Part shown: positions 58,070 to 64,000 of the stretch, in pieces
How the letters are laid out: each line of letters opens with the position of its first letter
Position numbering within the stretch: position 1 is the stretch's first letter
NCBI GenBank assembly: GCA_026388155.1
Contig: JAPLKI010000002.1
Span: 39,241-103,240, forward strand
Origin: Elusimicrobiota bacterium
GTDB lineage: Bacteria; Elusimicrobiota; Elusimicrobia; Elusimicrobiales; UBA9959
Direction of reading: 5' to 3'
DNA: 64,000 bases
Notes under the pieces: generated by a model
Database searches by the model: none
Seen by the model: the letters and a program-made list of their open reading frames with translations, nothing else
What the model was told of the DNA's origin: nothing
Translations under genes and position numbers: made by a program

Positions 58070-58756
58070 ATGCACGAAAAAATCTTTGTGGTTGAGGATG
58101 AAAAGGACATAGCCAGGATGCTGGACTATAACCTTAAAAAAGAGGGCTACCACACCCTGCTTGCGCACGAGGGGTCTTCCGCTCCGCTGCTAGCCGCAAA
58201 AGAACGCCCGCGGCTGATAATTCTTGACCTGATGCTTCCGGGCCTCAACGGCCTTGAAGTCTGCCGGCGCCTGAAGATGGACCAAAAAACCTCCGCCATT
58301 CCGGTAATAATGCTTACGGCCAAAGGCGAAGAGTCGGATAAGTTAGTCGGCCTTGAAATGGGCGCCGATGATTATGTGACCAAGCCTTTCAGTGTGAAGG
58401 AATTGCTGGCGCGCGTTAAAGCGGTGCTGCGCCGCTCCGAAACTCCGGCCGCGGCCGTTGATAAATTTAAAGCCGGCGCTCTGGAAATGGATTTTTTAAA
58501 AGTTGAGGCCAGGGTTAAAGGGGCGGCTGTGGAGCTGACCTCCAAAGAATTTGAATTGCTCAAAGCGCTTGCGCTTTCGGCCGGCAGAGTCCTTTCGCGC
58601 GAAGCCCTGCTTGATAAAGCCTGGGGCCTGGACGCCGCCCTTGAGGTCGAGACCCGCACCGTGGATGTGCATATAGGCACGCTGCGCAAAAAACTCGGAA
58701 CGGAGGGATGTCGCATAGTGACGGTAAAAAACTACGGCTACAGGTTTGGGAAATGA
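58070..58756 (+). CDS. phoB: PhoB-like response regulator
   Basis: A 228-residue OmpR/PhoB-class regulator. The receiver domain shows EDEKDIARML, the phospho-acceptor Asp in LIILDLMLPGLNG and the switch residues MLTAKGE and VTKPFSVKELLARV. The C-terminal winged helix has ELTSKEFELLKALA, TRTVDVHIGTLRKKL and [10 protein letters not shown]. The phoB name is inferred from the downstream porin, DUF47 and pit genes with 11-bp direct repeats in front of them. There is no clear ribosome binding site. The stop overlaps the kinase start (ATGA). Confidence 0.85.
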   Translation: MHEKIFVVEDEKDIARMLDYNLKKEGYHTLLAHEGSSAPLLAAKERPRLIILDLMLPGLNGLEVCRRLKMDQKTSAIPVIMLTAKGEESDKLVGLEMGADDYVTKPFSVKELLARVKAVLRRSETPAAAVDKFKAGALEMDFLKVEARVKGAAVELTSKEFELLKALALSAGRVLSREALLDKAWGLDAALEVETRTVDVHIGTLRKKLGTEGCRIVTVKNYGYRFGK

Positions 58757-60540
58757 AATTTTTTTCAACGCTCAAATTTCGGGTGTTGCTTTCCTATATA
58801 ATTGTGGTGTTTTTTGCGCTGTCAGTCACCGCCTTTTTCCTTGACCAATCCCTTGAAAAGCATGCCCTCAGTGACCTGCGCAGTTCCCTGGGCATCCAAA
58901 CCCGGCTTATTGCGGCCCAGTTAGACGTCGCCCGGCTTATCAAAGAAGATTCCGTCTACACCGACGCCCTTGTTAAAAAGCTGGCCTATAAGACCAGTTC
59001 AAGGATAACGATTGTTTCTGCATCCGGAAAAGTGCTGGGAGATTCGAGCCTGTCCTATCCTGAAATGCTTAAGATGGAAAACCACTCGGGCCGGCTTGAA
59101 ATAATAGAAGCGGCCAGTCATGATTCCGCCAGCGTTACCAGGCGGTCCGGCACTCTTAAAGAGGACATGCTTTACCTGGCCGTTCCGGTTAGGGACGGGG
59201 CGCGTCTGGCCGGCTTTGTGCGGTTGGCCATGCCGTATTACAGCATACAGCGCATGCTTTCGGAGTTGCGCCGCACTGTGGCGCTCAGCTTCGCCCTTTC
59301 AGTCCTTTTCGCCCTGGCCGTGGGCTGGTTGGTTGTTTTGCTTATTGGCAGACAGTTTGGGGAAATAATAGCTGGTTCAAAGCGTTTCACCTCGGGGGAT
59401 TTTGGCTACCGCATCCCGGTCGGCTCCTCGGGCGAGCTGAAAAAACTTTCCGAAACCCTTAACTACATGGCGGGCGCAATCAGCATGAAAATGCGCGAGG
59501 CCGAATTGCGCCGGTTGGAACTGGAGGCGGCCTTCCGCGATATGTCTGAAGCCATATTGATCACCGACGGCGCCGGCGTTATAACGCGCATAAACCCGCG
59601 CGCGCGCCAGCTTATGGGCGTGAGCGGCTTCGACGCCGAGGGGGTGCGCCTGTCCGGTATGCCGGGCGGCCCGGAATTATCTTCGGCAGCCATCAAGGCT
59701 CTTTCCAGCGGTCGGCCCATTTCTTTTGAGATAGAACCTGCGGCCGCCCCCGGCACTGTTTTGAGCGTAAGCGCTTCGCCCATATTAGAGCACGGCGCCA
59801 TAGGAGGCTGTGTGTTGGTGGCCAGGGATATTACCGGGCCGCGCAAGCTTGAAGCCATGCGGCGGGATTTTGTGGCCAATGTCTCACATGAGCTGAAAAC
59901 CCCACTTACGGTTATAAGGGGCTGTGCCGAAACTCTGCTTAACGGGGCGCTTGAAGACAGGGAACACGGCCCGGGCTTCGCCCGCAGTATAAATGAGCAG
60001 GCGGTGCGTCTTGATAATTTAGTCAACGACCTGCTGAAGATTTCGTACGCCGAATCCGGCCGCGCCCAGCTTGAAAAGACACCGGTGGAACTTAAAGAGC
60101 TCTCCGATGATACCGTCCGCGGCCTGGCCGCCATACTGGCTAAGAAGAAGATTGCCCTCTTAAATCTCGTCCCGGCAGGGCTGAGGGTGAATGCCGACCG
60201 CGACAAGCTTTCGCAGGTGCTTATAAACCTGCTGGATAACGCCGCAAAATACAATAAAAACGGCGGTAAAATAAAGATTTCCGCGGTTCCGGAAGGCGAA
60301 GTCGTGAAGGTTTCGGTGGAAGATACCGGCCACGGAATACCGGCGGCGCATTTACCCAGGATTTTTGAGCGTTTCTACCGCGTTGACAAGGCCCGTTCCC
60401 GCGAGCTGGGCGGTACCGGCCTGGGGCTTTCCATAGTTAAACACCTGGTCGAACTGCATGGCGGTACGGTCGGCGTAGAAAGCAATGAAGGCCACGGCTC
60501 CACATTCTGGTTTACCCTTCCAAAGCAGCGTACAGCGTAA
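58753..60540 (+). CDS. phoR: PhoR-like sensor histidine kinase
   Basis: The ATG at 58753 overlaps the regulator's stop. The 595-residue protein has a first membrane helix ([20 protein letters not shown]), an extracytoplasmic sensor loop (about 35-175), a second helix ([19 protein letters not shown]), HAMP, a PAS region (about 270-375), HisKA with [17 protein letters not shown], and an ATPase domain with [16 protein letters not shown] and [12 protein letters not shown]. This is PhoR layout. It phosphorylates the regulator encoded upstream in response to phosphate limitation, by family knowledge and context. Confidence 0.87.
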   Translation: MKFFSTLKFRVLLSYIIVVFFALSVTAFFLDQSLEKHALSDLRSSLGIQTRLIAAQLDVARLIKEDSVYTDALVKKLAYKTSSRITIVSASGKVLGDSSLSYPEMLKMENHSGRLEIIEAASHDSASVTRRSGTLKEDMLYLAVPVRDGARLAGFVRLAMPYYSIQRMLSELRRTVALSFALSVLFALAVGWLVVLLIGRQFGEIIAGSKRFTSGDFGYRIPVGSSGELKKLSETLNYMAGAISMKMREAELRRLELEAAFRDMSEAILITDGAGVITRINPRARQLMGVSGFDAEGVRLSGMPGGPELSSAAIKALSSGRPISFEIEPAAAPGTVLSVSASPILEHGAIGGCVLVARDITGPRKLEAMRRDFVANVSHELKTPLTVIRGCAETLLNGALEDREHGPGFARSINEQAVRLDNLVNDLLKISYAESGRAQLEKTPVELKELSDDTVRGLAAILAKKKIALLNLVPAGLRVNADRDKLSQVLINLLDNAAKYNKNGGKIKISAVPEGEVVKVSVEDTGHGIPAAHLPRIFERFYRVDKARSRELGGTGLGLSIVKHLVELHGGTVGVESNEGHGSTFWFTLPKQRTA

Positions 60541-60629
60541 AGCGTATAGGGGTTAGGGAAGAAAGTTGAGGATTTGAGAAACTCTTTCCCTAACCGCTAT
60601 CCGCCATTTCCTGCCGTTGTTTTACCCAC

Positions 60630-60673
60630 CTTTTACATCTCCTTTATACAGGCTTTAAACGGTTTTCTTAAAC
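60630..60673 (+). promoter_or_regulatory. putative PhoB box (four 11-bp direct repeats)
   Basis: CTTTTACATCT, CCTTTATACAG, GCTTTAAACGG and TTTTCTTAAAC follow one another with exact 11-bp periodicity, the spacing of PhoB sites. They end 7 bp before the porin ATG. The last repeat with the following TTTAGT could include the -10 box, and no ribosome binding site is seen, so a leaderless mRNA is possible. Confidence 0.65.
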
Positions 60674-60680
60674 TTTAGTC

Positions 60681-61958
60681 ATGAAGATTAAGAAAGCCCT
60701 GTTTCTGCTGTTCCTTTTTGCGGCGGCCGCGCCGGTCCGCGCCGGTGAGCTGGATATGCTTCTTGACCGGCTTGTGGAGAAAAACGTGCTTGACCCCGGC
60801 GAAGCGCAGAAAATAAGGATAGGCACGCAGGAGGAGGTGAAAAAAGAAATATCCCAGCAGAGCCGCGCAACCCTGCCGATGTGGGCGCAGACGCTTAAAT
60901 TCCACGGCGACGTGCGCCTGCGATACCAGTACAACGACAATGAGAATAAGCAATATACCCGGTACCGCGGCCGTTACCGCCTGCGTTTCTTTGTGGACGC
61001 CAAAGTGAACGAGAAGGTTTACACAGGTTTCGGCTTCGCCAGTGGCTCCAGCTCTGATCCACGTTCCACCAATCAGACCTTCACCGACAATTTCGGAAAG
61101 AAAAATCTTTATATAGATTATGTTTTTGCCGAATATAACGCCTCGGAGAATCTCGCCTTCACCGCCGGTCGCATCAAAAATCCGCTGTGGCTCACGAACG
61201 ACATGCTCTGGGACACCGACATCAACACGGAGGGTTTAAGCGCGCGGATTACCTGTCCGCTTAGTCATAACTGGCAGTTTTTCGGCAATGCCGGCTACAT
61301 AGTACTCAATGAACTAGCCAACGACCCGCAGGACCCCGGCATGCTGTTCGCCCAGCCGGGAGTGAGTTGGCATGATCCCGACGGCGTATATGACTTTAAG
61401 GCCGGCGCGGCTGTTTACGGCTTTGAGCACGTAAAAAACCATGCCGCGCTCAATTACAGGCCTTCCACAGCGGACGGCTATCAGCAGGCAAATACTCTTA
61501 TAGGCGGCAAATACATATACAGCTACAACTCCATCAGCCCCGAGTTCGAGGTGAATGCCAATATCCTGAAACCCGTGCCGGTGCCGCTGTTGGGCGGCCT
61601 TGGCTACAACATAACGTACGTCGGAGTTTTCGGGAATTACGTGCAGGCTTTTGACCACGCTATGGACAACAAAGGCGGTATAGTCGGTGTGAAAATAGGT
61701 CAGCGAAAGGTTGAGGACGCCGGGCAGTGGCAGGCCGGCTATTCCATGCGCAGGCTTGCGGGTAACGCATGGCTGGACACTTACCCGGACTCGGACTTCT
61801 ACGGCGGCGCTACCGGTGTGGGAGGGCAAAAGTTCCAGCTTTCGCTAGGTCTGTTGCGCGACTTCGCGATGAATATGGCCTATTTCGATGCGAAACCTAT
61901 AAGCGGCGCGCTTAAGCTCGAGCGGCTGTTCCAGGCTGACATCAGTCTGAAATTCTAA
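60681..61958 (+). CDS. putative porin
   Basis: A signal peptide (MKIKKALFLLFLFAAAAPVRA) precedes a short periplasmic helix (LDMLLDRLVEKNVLDPGEAQ) and a beta-rich barrel from about residue 75. Alternating aromatic strands such as FHGDVRLRYQY, RYRGRYRLRFFVDAK and the final LFQADISLKF fit an outer-membrane barrel ending in Phe. It resembles the putative-porin family (Porin_5). The placement behind putative PhoB repeats suggests a phosphate-starvation porin. Its function in phosphate passage is inferred from context only. Confidence 0.83.
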   Translation: MKIKKALFLLFLFAAAAPVRAGELDMLLDRLVEKNVLDPGEAQKIRIGTQEEVKKEISQQSRATLPMWAQTLKFHGDVRLRYQYNDNENKQYTRYRGRYRLRFFVDAKVNEKVYTGFGFASGSSSDPRSTNQTFTDNFGKKNLYIDYVFAEYNASENLAFTAGRIKNPLWLTNDMLWDTDINTEGLSARITCPLSHNWQFFGNAGYIVLNELANDPQDPGMLFAQPGVSWHDPDGVYDFKAGAAVYGFEHVKNHAALNYRPSTADGYQQANTLIGGKYIYSYNSISPEFEVNANILKPVPVPLLGGLGYNITYVGVFGNYVQAFDHAMDNKGGIVGVKIGQRKVEDAGQWQAGYSMRRLAGNAWLDTYPDSDFYGGATGVGGQKFQLSLGLLRDFAMNMAYFDAKPISGALKLERLFQADISLKF

Positions 61959-61970
61959 AAGGTAAATTTC

Positions 61971-62025
61971 CTTTACACACATTTTACTCCGGTTTCATTC
62001 CTTCTTCACACTCTTTTCTTAAACT
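61971..62025 (+). promoter_or_regulatory. putative PhoB box (five 11-bp repeats)
   Basis: CTTTACACACA, TTTTACTCCGG, TTTCATTCCTT, CTTCACACTCT and TTTCTTAAACT are spaced by exactly 11 bp. The last repeat and its downstream ATTCATGAAGAG are nearly the same as at the porin promoter (TTTTCTTAAAC ..ATGAAGA). They lie 41 bp before the DUF47 gene start. Confidence 0.65.
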
Positions 62026-62066
62026 ATTCATGAAGAGCAAAAAGAACGCAGCATAAAGGAGAAAAC

Positions 62067-62693
62067 ATGACAATTAATTTCATACCTAGGGAAGTGAAGT
62101 TTTTCGATTACCTCAACGTGCAGGCCGAGAACCTCGTGAAGGCTTCGGGGTATTTCAAGTCCGTACTGAAGAACGGCGTCATGAACGAAGCCTCTGCCAG
62201 AAAGATGCACGACCTGGAGAACGAGGGGGACACGCTCTCACACGAGATCACGGACATGCTCAACCGCACCTTCATCACACCCATAGACCGCGAGGATATC
62301 TTCGCGCTGGCCAACCAGATAGACGACGTGCTGGACCTCTTGAACGCCATGGCCGGCCGCATGAAGCTGTACAAACTGGATCCGGGCGACGAGTATTTCT
62401 CGCAGTTCATAGACATTATAGACCAGTCCGCGGCCGCCCTTTCAAACGCCGTTAAGCACATGCACGACACCAAGCGCGCCCGCCGCGTGCTGGACCACTG
62501 CATAGAGGTCAACCGGCTGGAGAACCTGGGCGACGCCCTGCGCGAGAAAGCCATAAGCCATCTCTTTGAAACCGAGAAAGACCCCATCATGGTCATAAAA
62601 TGGAAGGAGATGTACGAGGTGGCGGAAAGCACGCTGGACAACTGCGAACACGTGGCAAAAGTTATCGAGTCCATACTGGTGAAACATGGATAG
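62067..62693 (+). CDS. DUF47/PhoU-like phosphate transport regulator
   Basis: A 208-residue all-helical protein typical of DUF47: VQAENLVKASGYFKSVL, ARKMHDLENEGDTLSHEITD, then NRTFITPIDREDIFALANQIDD and the repeat IEVNRLENLGDALREKAI. The ExxxD patterns bind metal in PhoU-like folds. Members are encoded directly before Pit transporters and modulate them. AAAGGAG precedes the ATG. It overlaps the pit gene by 8 bp, giving coupled translation, and sits behind putative PhoB repeats. Confidence 0.9.
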   Translation: MTINFIPREVKFFDYLNVQAENLVKASGYFKSVLKNGVMNEASARKMHDLENEGDTLSHEITDMLNRTFITPIDREDIFALANQIDDVLDLLNAMAGRMKLYKLDPGDEYFSQFIDIIDQSAAALSNAVKHMHDTKRARRVLDHCIEVNRLENLGDALREKAISHLFETEKDPIMVIKWKEMYEVAESTLDNCEHVAKVIESILVKHG

Positions 62694-63684
62694 CACGCTT
62701 ATAGCCATAATCTTTTTGGTGGCGTTGGCGCTGTTCTTCGATTTTCTGAACGGCTTCCATGACGCCGCCAACTCCATAGCCACCATCGTGGCCACACGCG
62801 TGCTCTCCCCGAAGTACGCGGTGGTCTGGGCGGCGTTCTTCAACTTTATAGCCTTCGCCTTCTTCGGCCTGCACGTGGCAGGCACCATAGGCAAGGGCAT
62901 AGTTGACATAGCCCAGGTGGACAGCTATATCATTTTCGGCACGCTTATAGGCGCCTGCTCCTGGAATATCATAACCTGGTATTTCGGTATCCCGTCCAGC
63001 TCCTCGCACGCGCTGGTAGGCGGGCTTATCGGAGCCGCGCTGGTAAAGGCCGGCCCGTCAGCGCTGGTGATGAAAGGCATAATAAAGACGCTGGTCTTTA
63101 TAGTTGTTTCGCCCGTGGTGGGTATGCTGCTGGGGCTGCTTTTTGGCGTGATAGTGTATAACCTCTTCGCTCGCTCCACTCCGGCGAAGGTGGACCATCT
63201 GTTCCGAAAGGGGCAGTTGCTTTCTGCCGCTGCCTACAGCCTGGGACACGGCGGCAACGACGCGCAGAAGACGATGGGCATAATCGCGGGGCTCCTTTTC
63301 AGCGCGGGATATCTGGGCAAGGAATTCCACGTGCCGCTCTGGGTCGTGCTTTCCTGCCATGCGGCTATCGCCCTGGGTACGATGTCCGGCGGCTGGCGCA
63401 TCATCAAGACCATGGGCAACAAGCTCTCCAAACTCCGCCCCGTGGATGGCTTCTGCGCGGAATTCGGCGCTTCAATGGTGCTGTTCAGCGCCTCCGCGAT
63501 AGGCGTGCCCATAAGCACCACCCACACGATAACCGGCGCGATAGTCGGAGTCGGCAGTCTCAGGAACGTGCGCGCCGTCAAATGGGGGATAGCTGGCCGG
63601 ATAGTATGGGCCTGGATACTTACCATTCCCGCAGCGGCCCTTATCTCCGCCGCCTGCTACAAGTTCGCCGTCATGGCTTTCTAA
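62686..63684 (+). CDS. pit: PiT-family inorganic phosphate transporter
   Basis: A 332-residue membrane protein with about ten hydrophobic segments. The two PiT signature repeats are present: FDFLNGFHDAANSIATIVATRVL near the N-terminus and SLGHGGNDAQKTMGIIAGLL in the second half. These carry the GANDxxN-like substrate motifs. The C-terminal IGVPISTTHTITGAIVGVGS is also conserved. It imports phosphate with a cation. It is the last gene of the phosphate cluster phoBR-porin-DUF47-pit. Confidence 0.92.
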   Translation: MDSTLIAIIFLVALALFFDFLNGFHDAANSIATIVATRVLSPKYAVVWAAFFNFIAFAFFGLHVAGTIGKGIVDIAQVDSYIIFGTLIGACSWNIITWYFGIPSSSSHALVGGLIGAALVKAGPSALVMKGIIKTLVFIVVSPVVGMLLGLLFGVIVYNLFARSTPAKVDHLFRKGQLLSAAAYSLGHGGNDAQKTMGIIAGLLFSAGYLGKEFHVPLWVVLSCHAAIALGTMSGGWRIIKTMGNKLSKLRPVDGFCAEFGASMVLFSASAIGVPISTTHTITGAIVGVGSLRNVRAVKWGIAGRIVWAWILTIPAAALISAACYKFAVMAF

Positions 63685-64000
63685 AATGGGGCAGACACAT
63701 TTTTAACCGCTGGACGTCCAATGATTGTGCGGGTGTCGCATACGAGCTCAAATCGTTAGTGCAACAAGCGGTGGAATTTATATGTGTCGTGGCTGCAAGT
63801 TCGGGGGGCCTGCCGGCGGATTGCCCTTCGCCCCAGACCCGTGGGGGACCCAATGCCTGCGCAGGTGCCGTATCAGGGCCTATGGCCATCAGACGGCCTC
63901 CCGTGGTCCCCCTCCACCCCGTATTGAGGGGTGGAGCCTCCTCTCCGCTACTGGGGCGCAGCGGGCAAACCCGCCGTCACCCCCTCCAATTATTCCCACG
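63685..64000. other. intergenic stretch to the window end
   Basis: No gene is supported. It contains the second copy of the 35-base dispersed repeat at 63865-63899, followed by a GC-rich stretch with CCCCTCCACCCC / GGGGTGGAG complementarity around 63908-63934. That may form a hairpin. The downstream gene is outside the window. Confidence 0.5.
63865..63899 (+). repeat. 35-base dispersed repeat, copy B
   Basis: GTGCCGTATCAGGGCCTATG.. matches copy A at 2657-2691 except for about four positions. It is located 180 bp after the pit stop codon. Confidence 0.5.

Overview
The window is chromosomal DNA from a Gram-negative-type bacterium: there is a putative outer-membrane porin, most proteins carry Sec signal peptides, there is a YcbK-type periplasmic murein hydrolase, and PhoB/PhoR-Pit phosphate genes are present. 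Base composition is moderately GC-rich. The mix of TIGR02147-like regulators, a very large exported-enzyme repertoire and LuxC/LuxE-like genes would fit a deep-branching phylum such as Elusimicrobiota or a predatory or lytic lifestyle. Both statements are inference, because no rRNA or tRNA marker is in view.

Layout. (A) 1-34,002 and 44,133-54,600 form an island of about 35 genes, nearly all for exported proteins. Recognisable activities include serine alpha/beta hydrolases/lipases, two zinc phospholipase C-like proteins, a phospholipase D, an APP1-type phosphatidate phosphatase, four trypsin-fold proteases, a subtilisin, a chagasin-type inhibitor, an L,D-transpeptidase, a polysaccharide deacetylase, a permuted-papain NlpC-like enzyme, two nearly identical YcbK/M15-type murein hydrolases, a dual-specificity-type phosphatase, a formylglycine-generating-enzyme-fold protein and a MORN-repeat protein. 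Together they could dismantle phospholipid, protein and cell wall. (B) 34,003-44,058 holds an exported protein-glutaminase-like gene followed by a tight six-gene operon of PaaK-like ligase, HATPase-GNAT, LuxE-like, LuxC-PaaK fusion, MFS exporter and GNAT-like genes. This is a probable fatty-acyl aldehyde or alcohol-type metabolite pathway without luciferase. (C) 54,755-64,000 is ordinary chromosome: pyrB, a GDYXXLXY/DUF2157-type membrane pair, phoB-phoR, a porin, a DUF47 protein and pit.

The most striking structure is a repeated element of about 130 bp. There are 13 clear copies and two relics, placed immediately 5' of the exported-protein genes. Each begins with a palindrome (TTAARCC-ATA-GGYTTAA), continues into a highly conserved core (CCGCTCCTGGGTCAAAT ... 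TGGTTCTTCGGCCTCA) and ends with GTAAACTTATATCATGAGGTTTT just before the ribosome binding site. Arms of the element show compensatory changes and can form mutually exclusive helices. Two paralogous HTH regulators, each apparently leaderless, are transcribed divergently from two of the copies, with the palindrome over their -35 regions. I read this as a dedicated regulon: local regulators, a shared operator/promoter and a structured 5' leader controlling a battery of exported enzymes. I know of no described RNA or operator family that matches it.

The island is also genetically plastic. Nearly identical signal-peptide-plus-linker segments are joined to unrelated catalytic domains. Several genes survive only as N-terminal or C-terminal stubs behind intact leader elements. 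Palindromic REP-like repeats lie between genes.
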